A stretch of DNA of 64,000 nucleotides from Verrucomicrobiota bacterium (GCA_038744685.1 JBCDMB010000016.1:1-64000); one strand, 5' to 3'. Shown: positions 31,884 to 41,961, counted from the stretch's first letter. The notes: generated by a model from the sequence alone, not told the origin. Program-made: numbers and translations.

Positions 31884-34575
31884 GTTTTCGTTCGTTTTCT
31901 TCCAGTTGTCGCTTAGCACCTTCAATGACCGATTCAGGAGCTTTTTCCAGAAACGCCTGATTCTCAAGCCGCTTCTCAGAACCCAGAATCACTTTGTCCA
32001 ATTTTACCAGTTCCATCGACAACCGTTCTTTCTCCGCTTCGATATCCATCGAAGAGGACAGGTCCAAATGAAAGGTTCCAAGGGGAGTGACCACCGCAGG
32101 TCCGGAGGAGGCAGGCTCTGAGACCGTTTCAATATCAGCAAAGCCCCCGACCGATTCGATTACTGCGAACACCTCTCCCGTGCTGAAGTCGAGATGAAGG
32201 GTCGACTCCTCAACGGAAAGACGAACATCCCGCCGGTTGCTCAATTGATAGTCAGCTTTCAAGGACCGCAGGATCGTGACCGCTTCCCTAATTTCATCCA
32301 CCTGTGCAACCGCATTTCGGTCCAGCGACAAGCCATTGCGTTCAAAAAGGTCTTCAAGATCATCCGAGGAAATGGGGCGTTGGTCTTGAAGGTGACTTCG
32401 CTTTCCTCCGAATCCAAGAAGGCGCCAGAGCTCTTCCGTAATAAACGGACAGAATGGATGCAGGAGTAAGAGCGTTTGGCGAAGGATAAGGTCCTGCACT
32501 CCAAGACAAGTGTCACGGACACTCTCGTCCCTCACTTTATCCTTGGACACCTCTACATACCAATCGCAGAAATCACTCCAGAAAAACGCGTAGATCTGTT
32601 GGGTGATACCGCTGAAGGAGTATGCCTCGTAGGCCTCATCAACCAGTCGTATCGTATCCAGCAAACGTCCGAGAATCGAATGGTCCTGAAGATCCATTTT
32701 TTCCGGGTCAATCCTCTGCAACAGGTCGGTGATTTCATATACAGGCTCGACGGTGCCGGAGATCTGCCGGAACCGGCATGCATTCCAGAGCTTGTTACAG
32801 AAATTCCTTCCGAGCACCACCCGCTGCTCTCCAAAGCGAATATCCTGACCTTGAGGGGCTATACTCATGATCCCAAACCGCAGACCATCCGCACCAAATT
32901 TATCAATCAGGTCGAGGGGATCCGGTGAGTTGCCCAACGATTTGGACATTTTTCGGCCGTCGAGGTCACGAATAATTCCGGTAAAGTAAACGTCCTTGAA
33001 CGGTATCCGGGCTTCAATTTCCTCTATTGAAAGATTCTCTTTTTCGTCCCCAGCAAACTCGAGGCCAGCCATAATCATCCGAGCCACCCAAAAAAAGATA
33101 ATGTCGGGCCCGGTGACCAGTGCGGAGGTCGGATAAAAAGCAGCAAAACCCTTCTTCTTCATCGCGCTTTCATCCGGCCAGCCCAAAGTAGCGAGCGGCC
33201 AAAGCCACGAAGAAGCCCAAGTGTCTAACACGTCCTCATCCTGCTCCCAATTCTCAGCATCTTCAGGGCCTTCAACCGATATATGCCAGTTCTCAGAGTT
33301 CGCTCGATCTTCTCCCTTTCGATACCAGACTGGGATCCGGTGCCCCCACCAAAGCTGACGGCTTATGCACCAATCGCGAATGTTGTCCATCCAGTGCAAG
33401 TAGGTCTTCTCCCAGCGCTTTGGATAGAAACGAATCAGACCCTCACGAACTGCCGCCTTCGCTTCCTCAACCTTCGGGTATTTCAGAAACCACTGTTCGG
33501 AGAGACGGGGCTCGATCGGGACATCCGCCCTTTCTGAAAAACCAACGTTGTTTTCATAGTCATCCTCGCGAATCAACAAATCAAGTTCCTTCAACCGTTC
33601 TGCAGCAACTTTGCGTGCCTCAAAACGGTCGAGGCCTACGAAGGGATCCCCCGCCAGATCGTTCAAACGTCCGTCAGGGGTGAAAACGTCAATCACCTCA
33701 AGGCCATTCCGTTCTCCGATTTCAAAATCAAGTGGGTCATGGGCGGGGGTTACTTTTAGAACTCCAGTTCCAAATTCGCGATCGATCGACTTATCCCCGA
33801 CGATCGGGATTTCCTTTCGTGGAAAAGGGCGCCATGCCCGTTTCCCGATCAAATGATTGTAGCGACTATCCTCAGGGTGAACGGCAATCCCGGAGTCCCC
33901 CATAATCGTCTCTGGACGAGTGGTCGCGATCTCAAGAAACTCCCCCGGGGAATCCACCAACTCATACCGCATGTAGTAAAGCTTACTTTTCTGCGGCTTC
34001 ATGATCACTTCCTCATCCGAGAGCGCAGTCAGGCTCACTGGACACCAGTTGACCATCCGCTTTCCCCGGTAGATCATCCCTCTCTCATGGAGTGAGACAA
34101 ACGCCTGAATCACCGCTTCGCTGTAATCTGAATCCAACGTGTGAACCGTTCTTTCCCAGTCACAAGAGGCTCCAAGTTTCTTCAGTTGCTGTAAGATGAT
34201 CCCTCCGTGCCGATCCCGCCAATCGATCGCTTTCTCGACAAATTTCCTTCGTCCAAGGTCATGCCTCGTCATCCCCTTGGCTCTAAGCTCCCTCTCGACA
34301 CGTGTTTGAGTCGCTATCCCTGCATGATCCGTTCCCGGAAGCCAAAGGGCCGATCGTCCCAATTGCCGATTTCTTCGGATCAAAATATCCTGTATCGTGT
34401 TGTTCAGGACGTGACCCATGGTCAAAACGCCGGTCACGTTCGGAGGTGGAATCATGATCGTGTAGCTTTTCCCTTCCTCTTCAGGCGCGCCTTGAAAACA
34501 ACCGTCTTTGAGCCACTCAGCATAAAGACGATCTTCAACCGATTGCGGATCGTATGATTTCGGAATTTCAGCCAT
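31846..34575 (-). CDS. valS: Valine-tRNA ligase
   Basis: A 909-residue class I aminoacyl-tRNA synthetase. The HIGH motif reads TMGHVL within PPPNVTGVLTMGHVLNNT, the KMSKS motif is intact in GRKMSKSLGNSPDP, and the CP1 editing domain (TTRPETIMGDSGIAVHPED) and the C-terminal tRNA-binding coiled coil (EKERLSMELVKLDK) are present. The open frame extends 66 codons further upstream, but MAEIPKSYDPQSVEDRLY is the family start. The gene end overlaps mutY by 38 bases. Confidence 0.97.
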   Translation of the reverse strand: MAEIPKSYDPQSVEDRLYAEWLKDGCFQGAPEEEGKSYTIMIPPPNVTGVLTMGHVLNNTIQDILIRRNRQLGRSALWLPGTDHAGIATQTRVERELRAKGMTRHDLGRRKFVEKAIDWRDRHGGIILQQLKKLGASCDWERTVHTLDSDYSEAVIQAFVSLHERGMIYRGKRMVNWCPVSLTALSDEEVIMKPQKSKLYYMRYELVDSPGEFLEIATTRPETIMGDSGIAVHPEDSRYNHLIGKRAWRPFPRKEIPIVGDKSIDREFGTGVLKVTPAHDPLDFEIGERNGLEVIDVFTPDGRLNDLAGDPFVGLDRFEARKVAAERLKELDLLIREDDYENNVGFSERADVPIEPRLSEQWFLKYPKVEEAKAAVREGLIRFYPKRWEKTYLHWMDNIRDWCISRQLWWGHRIPVWYRKGEDRANSENWHISVEGPEDAENWEQDEDVLDTWASSWLWPLATLGWPDESAMKKKGFAAFYPTSALVTGPDIIFFWVARMIMAGLEFAGDEKENLSIEEIEARIPFKDVYFTGIIRDLDGRKMSKSLGNSPDPLDLIDKFGADGLRFGIMSIAPQGQDIRFGEQRVVLGRNFCNKLWNACRFRQISGTVEPVYEITDLLQRIDPEKMDLQDHSILGRLLDTIRLVDEAYEAYSFSGITQQIYAFFWSDFCDWYVEVSKDKVRDESVRDTCLGVQDLILRQTLLLLHPFCPFITEELWRLLGFGGKRSHLQDQRPISSDDLEDLFERNGLSLDRNAVAQVDEIREAVTILRSLKADYQLSNRRDVRLSVEESTLHLDFSTGEVFAVIESVGGFADIETVSEPASSGPAVVTPLGTFHLDLSSSMDIEAEKERLSMELVKLDKVILGSEKRLENQAFLEKAPESVIEGAKRQLEENERKRAEVERLLESFS

Positions 34576-34634
34576 CTTTGTAAACGGACCAGAGTAACGG
34601 AGCGGCCATGAAATCCAAGTGATTTTATAGTGGT

Positions 34635-35579
34635 TTAGGAGGAATCTGCCTGTCTCAAAAGGACTTCCTTCACTTCTGAAAAAACCCGATCGCATTCCAG
34701 CGTGGCCAAATTTCCGTCCGGTGCCATCACTACCCGGTTTATATTGCGGTCGAGAGGGTATGGACCGTAGCACCGAGGATCTGTTGGACCGAAGACCCCA
34801 ACAACCGGTCGATTCATAGCGGCAGCAAGATGGATCGGACCACTGTCGTTGGCCACGGTAACCGACGATTCCCTCACAAGAGCAGGAAGCGAAACCAGAG
34901 AAACCTTTTGGCGGCCGTCTATCAACGCGGATATGCCGTGAAGACTGTCTTGGAGTGGCTCAGTGCCAGTCCCCAGCCACACAATCTCTTTCTCCGGAAA
35001 CTCACTGGAAAGCCTCTTTGCAAGGTCTCCAAACCCGCCCCATTCCTTTTCGGGCCGACGACTCTCAGGAAAGAGGAGAATCGACCCTTTTCGAACGGAA
35101 AAATCTGGTCTCTCACTGTTCGCAAAATCGAGGACTCCGGGCGAGAGGTTCTCGAGCCCCATCGAGTGCTGGAACTGCCTTAAAATGTCAATTGCATGAA
35201 ACGGAGAAGTTCCACTTGGGGGTGCGGTCTGTATCCGGGCGAAGAGGCGTGATCCCTCTCGTCCATCGAATCGTCCAATTTTCACTTTTGACCGAGAGGC
35301 CAACAGCATAAGTCCACTTCGAGCCAGGCCCTGAAAATCCAAAACGGTATCGTAGGTCTCGCTCCGAAGTTGCTTCACTATCTGCAAAAATCCTCTCGGC
35401 GAGCGATGGAACTCGTAAACCTTCTCCACCAAACCGGAAGCCCTTACAAGACCGGCAAATAGGTCTCTAGCCACCCAGTCGATGCGAGCTCCCGGTAGTT
35501 GAGAAAGGATCCTCTCCGCGACAACCAAACCGTGGACAATGTCCCCAAACGAAGAAGGCTTAATGATTAAAATCCGCAC
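34635..35579 (-). CDS. Lipopolysaccharide heptosyltransferase-type glycosyltransferase (GT9)
   Basis: A 314-residue GT9-family glycosyltransferase. The start VRILIIKPSSFGDIVHGL and the nucleotide-sugar site VANDSGPIHLAAAMNRPVVGVFGPTDP mark ADP-heptose:LPS heptosyltransferases (WaaC/WaaF). It probably adds heptose to the lipid A inner core on the cytoplasmic side. I use the GTG at 35577-35579, which has AGGAA just upstream, not the ATG 39 bases earlier. It lies 59 bases before valS. Which heptose it adds cannot be told. Confidence 0.87.
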   Translation of the reverse strand: MRILIIKPSSFGDIVHGLVVAERILSQLPGARIDWVARDLFAGLVRASGLVEKVYEFHRSPRGFLQIVKQLRSETYDTVLDFQGLARSGLMLLASRSKVKIGRFDGREGSRLFARIQTAPPSGTSPFHAIDILRQFQHSMGLENLSPGVLDFANSERPDFSVRKGSILLFPESRRPEKEWGGFGDLAKRLSSEFPEKEIVWLGTGTEPLQDSLHGISALIDGRQKVSLVSLPALVRESSVTVANDSGPIHLAAAMNRPVVGVFGPTDPRCYGPYPLDRNINRVVMAPDGNLATLECDRVFSEVKEVLLRQADSS

Positions 35580-35655
35580 GGTCGTTCCTAAACTGAAGGC
35601 AGGAACGAACACCAACAAGGACTAATAAAGGGCCCTACAGCAGCCTCGAGTCTTG

Positions 35656-37104
35656 CTACGCCTTTTCCTGAGCAATCTTCAATTTCCGAAGGTGTCTTCC
35701 GAACATCTTCATCACAAAGAGGTGGATTCTAGCCTGCGTCTGTGAATAGAGCCACCAAGGCAGCCGCGGCTGAAAGTCGTGTATCGCTGCAGTCAGGAAA
35801 CCGTTCTCTGGGAAAAGGCGAAACTCAAACCTGCCGGGCGGATCCGGAGACAAAGTCAAAAAACCACCTGAAATATAGAATGCCCGACGCCTTTGGTTCC
35901 TCAACGAATAAGGAGTAGGTTTCAACAGGAGTAGACGCACCTTCGGAAAGACTAAATCGAAAGAGAGTTCTCCTTCAGAGCCAATCGAAACTTTCAAAAG
36001 ACCCCAGAAGCGTTTCGTCAACCACTTGCCATACTCCTCTTCGACCTGTCCTGCCAACCAGCCTTCAGGAAGTGGCATTCGCTGAACGGAACGCACATGC
36101 TTTTCCCTTTTGATTTTTGGGCCGTCTTCCTTGAACACCTCTCGACGGGGATTCGGTAAAGGGTTGCCTTTTCGATCAACGGACTGCCGAAGAGATTCTT
36201 CAAACGGAACAGCTGAGCTCGCAATCTCGTCTAGAAGTGGGTTTGGCGTCGCTTCCAGGTCGTGAGTCAAGCTCTCCAACAAAGGCCCTACCAAACTTGT
36301 TGAAACGCCTCCAAAAAGGGAGACCCAGTGTCTCGATAGACCAAACGCGTTAACCGGAACGTCCAGGCAGTGGCTCTTATTTCCAAGTTGCTCGCCGGTC
36401 TTCAGAATCAGTTCTCGGTAAGTCATAGGTTTATGCCCTCCAAGGTCGAAAATTCCTTCTCCGAAACGGTCGTCGGTAAGGGCGAGGTCAATGGCCCTCA
36501 CTACATCGTGAATATCGATCGAGTGAGTGCGGGACCGAACCCACCGTGGGAGAATCATGACCGGCAATCGCCTAACGAGTTTGATCAGCATGGTGAACGA
36601 CGATCCTCCCGGTCCAAAGATCAAGCCCGCACGCAAGGCAACAACTGGGACCGAGCGTGAACGCAGCACACGCTCTACCTCCAGGCGGCTCCGCAGATGG
36701 GGAGAGAGGTTGCTGGTATCGTCAGGCAAAAGTCCTCCGAGATAGACGACTCGTTTCACTCCAGCGTCCTCGGCAGCACGGATAAAGTTATCCGCCAGCA
36801 ACAAGTCCATGTCCGCAAAACTTCCTTGCACCATTCGTGAGGAAGGTGCCATCGAATGAACGAGGTAGATGCCGTAGTCACACCCGGCCAGCGCCTCGGT
36901 CACTTTCGGGAGGCTAAAAAGATCGCAATGCCTCCACTCGTTTCCCTGTTCGTCTACCCGACGGTCAGCTACGGTTGGACTACGGGTCAAACCGCGAAAA
37001 CGGAAACGGGATTCCAGCTCTGATCGAACGAACGAGCCCACAAAACCGCTCGCCCCCGCTATCGCGATTAATCGACGAAAATCATCAGGCTCATCTTGGA
37101 CCAC
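35656..37104 (-). CDS. SDR-family NAD(P)-binding protein with C-terminal DUF2867 domain
   Basis: A 482-residue protein. N-terminal Rossmann domain with AIAGASGFVGSFV and DYGIYLVHSM, the atypical SDR form, with YLGGLLPDD and LRAGLIFGPGGSSF further on. The C-terminal 170 residues (GWLAGQVEEEYGKWLTKRFWGLLKV...) fit the DUF2867 domain often fused to such SDRs. The substrate is unknown. It stands between the heptosyltransferase and an AsmA-like gene, all on the minus strand, so a role in the envelope is possible but not shown. Confidence 0.8.
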   Translation of the reverse strand: MVQDEPDDFRRLIAIAGASGFVGSFVRSELESRFRFRGLTRSPTVADRRVDEQGNEWRHCDLFSLPKVTEALAGCDYGIYLVHSMAPSSRMVQGSFADMDLLLADNFIRAAEDAGVKRVVYLGGLLPDDTSNLSPHLRSRLEVERVLRSRSVPVVALRAGLIFGPGGSSFTMLIKLVRRLPVMILPRWVRSRTHSIDIHDVVRAIDLALTDDRFGEGIFDLGGHKPMTYRELILKTGEQLGNKSHCLDVPVNAFGLSRHWVSLFGGVSTSLVGPLLESLTHDLEATPNPLLDEIASSAVPFEESLRQSVDRKGNPLPNPRREVFKEDGPKIKREKHVRSVQRMPLPEGWLAGQVEEEYGKWLTKRFWGLLKVSIGSEGELSFDLVFPKVRLLLLKPTPYSLRNQRRRAFYISGGFLTLSPDPPGRFEFRLFPENGFLTAAIHDFQPRLPWWLYSQTQARIHLFVMKMFGRHLRKLKIAQEKA

Positions 37105-37263
37105 ACCAGTGAAGCTGCGCTATATCCCAAAATGTTCAAACGCCATTGAGAATGAAGCCCAACGGGGAGGAAAAATGCCTCTGATAGCCTGAACGGCCGA
37201 GCTTAGGAGGTCTTTGGAGCCGTATCCAAATGGCTTATCTTGAATCCTGTCTCAGGATCCCTT

Positions 37264-38589
37264 TTACAAACCCCTCAAGAGACCTCCAAGACCACTCTCT
37301 TCTTCCTCCTTGTTCTCGTCAGAATCCGAGTTGGCATCGGATTCTCCCGAATCGCCTCCACCACCTAAGCTGTTCAGTAACCCTCCAACGTCCGGCGCTT
37401 TGCCCTCACGGAGAGATTCAAGCGATTTTTCAGCCTCCTCCTTCGCCTTCGCGGAAGCTTCTTCCGCCTTCGCTTTCACTTCCGCTGCCGCAGCCTCGGC
37501 CTCAGCCTTCGCTTGATCCACCTTCTCCTGAATCTGTTTTCCAGTTCCAGTCGTCATCAGCGCGTTTTGAATTCCTTCGCGGAGACCCTGCATGAAATTG
37601 ACTTTTGGTTCCTGAACAGTCCCGGAAACGCGGACAGGAAAAGCCAACGAAGCAGGCTGAAAACCTGCAGGGATACCCAATCCTGATCCAAGATCCGGTT
37701 GATCGATGAGAACGCGAACAACCGATTTATCAGGATCAAAGACACCGTCTTTTGCCTCGATGACCATATCGAGACCCATCATTCCTCCCTTCAGTTTAAA
37801 GTCCTTTTCGAACACTTCGAACATCTGCATCTCGACTGAGTCTACTTTGCCCTCAAGAGAGAAGGTGGGAGTGAGAGGATCCTGGATGGGAGCAATCTCA
37901 CCATCCACGCGAATCACGAAAAGCTCCTGACTCCCGGCGAGATTACCGGATACCGAAAAAGTTCCTCGATCGGTTGGCTCACCAATCGTCCCTATATTCT
38001 CTGCGTTGACCTCTAGGGAGAAACCCAAGTTAAACGGATCCCCACTCTTTTTCTCCTGCACATAACTCAGCAGTGAAGTCACAAAAAGCTGCTCCAGCTG
38101 AAACGGAGGAAGCGGTGCTTCCTCGCCAGCGGGCGGTTCTTCGTCCACTGGTTCTTCCTCAGTTTCAACGGGTGCCTCAGATTCACCTTGGAGAGTGGCT
38201 AGAAGCACTTCCAAGTTAATGAGACCGTCCGGGTTTCTCACCACGGTCAGGTCTGATTCCTCAATCGTCACTTCCTCGATGCGAATCTCCCTTTTTGTGA
38301 TCAATGGCAACAGAGCAACATCCTGCACACTGCGGGCGAGCGAGAACATTGACGGTTGCTGAAACCCCTCCGGATTCCCTACGTTGACATTCTCGATCGT
38401 CATCGATCCCGCGAACAGGCTGATCGAAGCATTTCCTACCTCGATGGGAACACCCAACTTTTCCTCTACCGCAGGCAAGGCTTTTTGGATAGCTGGAGTC
38501 AGTCCTTTCTCAAGAAACCAATTGAGAACGAACACTCCGATTACCAAAAGCAGGACAATTACGAGGATGAGGCGCAGGAGGATTTTCAT
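37264..38589 (-). CDS. AsmA-like envelope protein with C-terminal Ala/Lys/Glu coiled coil
   Basis: A 441-residue protein anchored by an N-terminal helix (MKILLRLILVIVLLLVIGVF). The following IEVGNASISLFAGSMTIENVNVGNP is the AsmA/DUF748-type pattern of proteins that bridge or shape the envelope. Residues 135-165 are Pro/Glu-rich. Residues 345-400 form an extended Ala/Lys/Glu coiled coil, followed by a Gly/Ser/Asp-rich tail. I start at the ATG giving MKILL; the longer frame adds a stretch not expected in the family. Its partner is not known. Confidence 0.7.
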   Translation of the reverse strand: MKILLRLILVIVLLLVIGVFVLNWFLEKGLTPAIQKALPAVEEKLGVPIEVGNASISLFAGSMTIENVNVGNPEGFQQPSMFSLARSVQDVALLPLITKREIRIEEVTIEESDLTVVRNPDGLINLEVLLATLQGESEAPVETEEEPVDEEPPAGEEAPLPPFQLEQLFVTSLLSYVQEKKSGDPFNLGFSLEVNAENIGTIGEPTDRGTFSVSGNLAGSQELFVIRVDGEIAPIQDPLTPTFSLEGKVDSVEMQMFEVFEKDFKLKGGMMGLDMVIEAKDGVFDPDKSVVRVLIDQPDLGSGLGIPAGFQPASLAFPVRVSGTVQEPKVNFMQGLREGIQNALMTTGTGKQIQEKVDQAKAEAEAAAAEVKAKAEEASAKAKEEAEKSLESLREGKAPDVGGLLNSLGGGGDSGESDANSDSDENKEEEESGLGGLLRGL

Positions 38590-38684
38590 GCACCAATTAG
38601 ATCCGAAAACGGGGACAATGGTCGATCTCTTTTTCCTCAACCAGTCTCGCAAAAACGATCCCAGTAGGACCAATAGTGGGCCTA

Positions 38685-38953
38685 ATACCACTTCGAAAAA
38701 ATTCTGGCGTTTTGGCGGGATGCAGGAGCCGATGGAGCAAGGCGACCTGCGCGGAGGCGGGTCGAGACCCGTGCCGCGCGGGGCAACGCTGCTCCATCGG
38801 CTCCTGCGCCCGTCTCTCAGAGATGCGGCGTGGATCGAAGTTCGCAGCGTTACAGGCCTTGGGTCGTATCTCGATACGCTCCCAAGGCCTGCGCCTCGCG
38901 CTGCTTCGATTCATGCCTGCACCAAATACGCCAGAATTTTTTCGAAGTGGTAT
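38685..38953. repeat. MITE-like element with perfect 25-bp terminal inverted repeats
   Basis: Bases 38685-38709 (ATACCACTTCGAAAAAATTC...) and 38929-38953 are perfect 25-bp inverted copies. Inside are three more palindromes: GCAGGAGCCGATGGAGCA with its complement, CGGGTCGAGACCCG, and CAGGCCTTGGG with CCCAAGGCCTG. The 269-base unit has no coding sequence. It is shaped like a non-autonomous transposable element that can fold into a long branched hairpin. The flanks show no clear target duplication. It fills much of the gap 38590-39143, in which no gene was found. Confidence 0.7.
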
Positions 38954-39143
38954 AAAAACCTTCCTCAAGTCATCCTTGCGGTCACCCGTGCAAACTCTCC
39001 CGCCCCTATCCCCAATCGAGGTTTTTCAATGCAAATCAAAATGGCAAAGCCACCGATCCGGAAACGCCGAAATCGGCCCTCGTCAAGAATAGCGGATCCG
39101 CGCTGGCAACTCTACGAATCAGCGGATTTGGATCTTTGGTCGG

Positions 39144-40664
39144 CTACTCAATCTCCTGAACCGTCACTTCGTGACTGTGCCCATCGAGGTGAATACGCAT
39201 TCTGGATCCTCGCCCGACTGGATTTCCGGAAATCCCTGAGGTGGATGGTGCCACTGGAGTAGAGGTAAGCTTGGGGACAGGCGCGGCCGGCGCTGGCGTC
39301 TTGTCGACCTTCTTTTTATAGAGATTCTCTATCCCCTGAGGAAACATGGCGTAGATCACGCAATGCTCCTCATCGCTGGGATACCCTTTCTCCTCGAGCT
39401 CCTTGGCCAGCTCCTTCATCCTCGGGTCTTGCAGATCTGCTGGACGACAATGAATGGGGTCCTTACCGGCCTTTTTCGCCGCAAGATCCCTTACTTCGGG
39501 GTTCACCGGAGCGGGTGTTTGACCATAAAAACCGAGTGCGATGTCCATTGCCTGAGGCGAGAAATTCTTCCAGCGACCGAATTTAACGTTGAGCATCGCT
39601 TGAACCCCAACGATTTGGGAGGTAGGCGTCACGAGTGGAATCCATCCCAAAGCCTCACGCACGACTGGAATTTCCGCAAAAACCTCGTGAAATTTGTCCT
39701 CCATTTTCTGCTCTTTGAGCTGGTTCCGAAAATTGCTAAGCATTCCTCCCGGCACTTGGTACAGAAGGGTATCGCTGTCTACCACTTCGTTCTTGTGTCC
39801 CGTAAAATCGGAAAGTTCGGCATACACTTCTTCAAAGTGCTCCCGTAACGCAGTGAGCTTTTCCACTTTCTCCTTCAGGTCGAAATCGGGTTTTCGATCG
39901 TTTCCCTCAAGCAGTGCCATCATACGAACCGTATCGGGCTGACCTGTTCCATTCGCAAACGGGACGATTGAGGTGTCAACCGCATCAACCCCAGCATCAA
40001 TCGCGCTTAGGTAAGTCGAAGCCCCCAGACCTGCGGTGTCGTGCGTGTGCAGCCAAACCGGAATGGATAACCTCTTCTTCAACCCCGAAACGATGGCCGC
40101 CGCCACATAAGGCGGAATCAAACCTGCCATGTCTTTAATCACGATTGCATCGCAGCCCATATCAGCCAGTTGTTCACCTAGTTTGATGAAAGACTCGACG
40201 TCATGAACAGGACTCGTCGTATAGCAGATCGTTCCATGCGCCTGAGCACCCGCCTTCTTTGCCGCCTCAATCGCGCACTGCATGTTTCGCGGATCATTCA
40301 ACGCATCGAATATCCGAAAAATGTTCATGCCATGCTCGGCAGATTTGGCAACGAATGCCGATACTACATCATCCGGAAAATTTGCGTATTGGACAATATT
40401 CTGCCCCCGCAAAAGCATCATGTGGGGCGTTCTCGGTGCCGCCTTTTTCAATGCGTCGAGTCGGGCAAACGGAAATTCTCCAAGAAAACGCAGGCCAGCA
40501 TCAATCGTTGCCCCACCCCAAGTCTCGAGTGCGCCAAAGCCCAAACTGTCTAGAATCGGTGCAGCAGGCAGCATCTGCTCGGTCCTCATACGGGTCGCAG
40601 CCAGCGACTGATGCCCATCCCGTAGGACTGTGTTGTTGAATTGGATCGGAGTGGGTTTTGCCAT
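39144..40664 (-). CDS. Carboxyltransferase subunit (oxaloacetate decarboxylase alpha/pyruvate carboxylase B type), no biotin domain
   Basis: A 506-residue TIM-barrel carboxyltransferase. NTVLRDGHQSLAATRMRTEQML and WGGATID at the start, the active-site Lys in VIKDMAGL, metal ligands in HTHDTAG, and NGTGQPDT. The barrel and the helical PycB/OadA second domain (to about residue 435) are complete. A Pro/Ala linker follows, then RMRIHLDGHSHEVTVQEIE and a stop: only the first strand of the usual biotinyl domain. The biotin-accepting MKM lysine is absent, and the downstream frames show no displaced domain. Biotin carrier must come from elsewhere. A GGGAGGAAG ribosome-binding site precedes the ATG. 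Confidence 0.85.
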   Translation of the reverse strand: MAKPTPIQFNNTVLRDGHQSLAATRMRTEQMLPAAPILDSLGFGALETWGGATIDAGLRFLGEFPFARLDALKKAAPRTPHMMLLRGQNIVQYANFPDDVVSAFVAKSAEHGMNIFRIFDALNDPRNMQCAIEAAKKAGAQAHGTICYTTSPVHDVESFIKLGEQLADMGCDAIVIKDMAGLIPPYVAAAIVSGLKKRLSIPVWLHTHDTAGLGASTYLSAIDAGVDAVDTSIVPFANGTGQPDTVRMMALLEGNDRKPDFDLKEKVEKLTALREHFEEVYAELSDFTGHKNEVVDSDTLLYQVPGGMLSNFRNQLKEQKMEDKFHEVFAEIPVVREALGWIPLVTPTSQIVGVQAMLNVKFGRWKNFSPQAMDIALGFYGQTPAPVNPEVRDLAAKKAGKDPIHCRPADLQDPRMKELAKELEEKGYPSDEEHCVIYAMFPQGIENLYKKKVDKTPAPAAPVPKLTSTPVAPSTSGISGNPVGRGSRMRIHLDGHSHEVTVQEIE

Positions 40665-40780
40665 GGGTCAAACTTCCTCCCGACTATACAGCCACCTGTT
40701 TCTGAGAACAGAAAAAACGGATGGAGACACCCCCATCCATTTCAGTCATTTGGATCTCTTCTTCGTGTTAGTAGGACAAC

Positions 40781-41872
40781 TTACTCGGCAAGCTGCCTCA
40801 AACGGACGTCTTCTTCCATACTCCACTGCCCTTCCTGAAGACCAACCGCTGTCGTCTCTGGAACTTCGAACGAAATCGAAAGAACGCCGGGATTGATTGT
40901 TGCCTCCTCTAAGGCAAGTAGGGATTCGCGTTCGTCATTCACAATCGTCTCAACGACGAACGGCTGGCGGAAAGACAGGAGGGAGCGATAGTCAGAGTAG
41001 AGTTCGGTCCTGACTGTTCCATCAACCCGAGTTTCACTTTTCACCAAGTCGAGACTCTCAGGATCAACAAAAAAATCAGAAACCGTTCTATCCTCGTTTA
41101 TGACGCTAATCCTAATCAGGGGACTCTCTCCAGTCTCATCAAGGCTGAGCTCGTCAAGTTCACCCTGACCCTCCAAGAAAAAGTCCATCAGACCACCAAA
41201 AAATCGAGCATTGTCCCGAACAGAATCCGCTTCTTCGCCTTCAAGCAGAACGACGTCCCGGATTTTTCCATCCAAAGAAACGGATCTCCATGCATCCTCA
41301 CCGTCAGTTCCGACGGTTACGGTCGTCCGGTCAATATCGAGGCGATAAATCGTTTTGTTCGGTATCCGTTTCAACAAATAGAATTCGAACTCCCCTTGGC
41401 TGTTCGTAATTTTTCCCGTAGCCCGGATGGATACGAGAGAGCGGAGAAACTCCTCCCCACCGTTGGCATCAACATAAGCTTCCGTCAGCAATTCCGGATC
41501 GAGAAGGTCTGACAAGTCGCTACCCGCTCCCTCATCCAAGACCTCCGTTCCAAAAAACGCATTGTATAGAATGATGCCAAATACCCCTACCGCCAGGACA
41601 CAAATCAATCCGACCGCCAACCATTTGATTCGGTCGAAGAGAAGCTCCTCCTTTGAATCTTCCACCTTCGGTTTTTCAGGCCGCTTGCCCTGGGGCTTCA
41701 GCTTCGGTAGATCACTTGAAGAGGTAGAACCCGAAGAATCCGAACCAAGTCCTCCCAAACTCTTCAGAGAAGGTTTGGTTGGTTCGGCCAATATATCATC
41801 CCTAATCGGACGATAGCCCTCCTCCGAAAACTGATCGCCTTTCTCTTTTCCCTCGCTGGACTCGTCAGCCAT
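40781..41872 (-). CDS. Membrane-anchored protein with periplasmic domain, unknown
   Basis: A 363-residue protein. A 75-residue acidic/Ser-Pro-Lys-rich cytoplasmic N-terminus is followed by one membrane helix (about residues 84-106, WLAVGLICVLAVGVFGIIL) and a periplasmic domain of beta strands ending around residue 355 (FEFYLLKRIPNKTIYRLDI, SVINEDRTVSDFFVDPESLDLVKSE). The strand pattern resembles LolA/LppX-type lipid-binding folds, but this is only a likeness. No function is assigned. Confidence 0.6.
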   Translation of the reverse strand: MADESSEGKEKGDQFSEEGYRPIRDDILAEPTKPSLKSLGGLGSDSSGSTSSSDLPKLKPQGKRPEKPKVEDSKEELLFDRIKWLAVGLICVLAVGVFGIILYNAFFGTEVLDEGAGSDLSDLLDPELLTEAYVDANGGEEFLRSLVSIRATGKITNSQGEFEFYLLKRIPNKTIYRLDIDRTTVTVGTDGEDAWRSVSLDGKIRDVVLLEGEEADSVRDNARFFGGLMDFFLEGQGELDELSLDETGESPLIRISVINEDRTVSDFFVDPESLDLVKSETRVDGTVRTELYSDYRSLLSFRQPFVVETIVNDERESLLALEEATINPGVLSISFEVPETTAVGLQEGQWSMEEDVRLRQLAE

Positions 41873-41961
41873 ACCTTAAGCAAACTCGACAATCAGTCTT
41901 TGCAGCAAGAGAAAATTGACTCTTGTAAGTTGAGAAGGAAACCCGCAATCATCCCCTTTTT

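Noticed and set aside
38384-39262. A 292-codon plus-strand frame across the nested-palindrome element
   Set aside because: It runs through the AsmA-like gene end and the inverted repeats, and encodes a low-complexity, Arg/Pro-rich string without family likeness.
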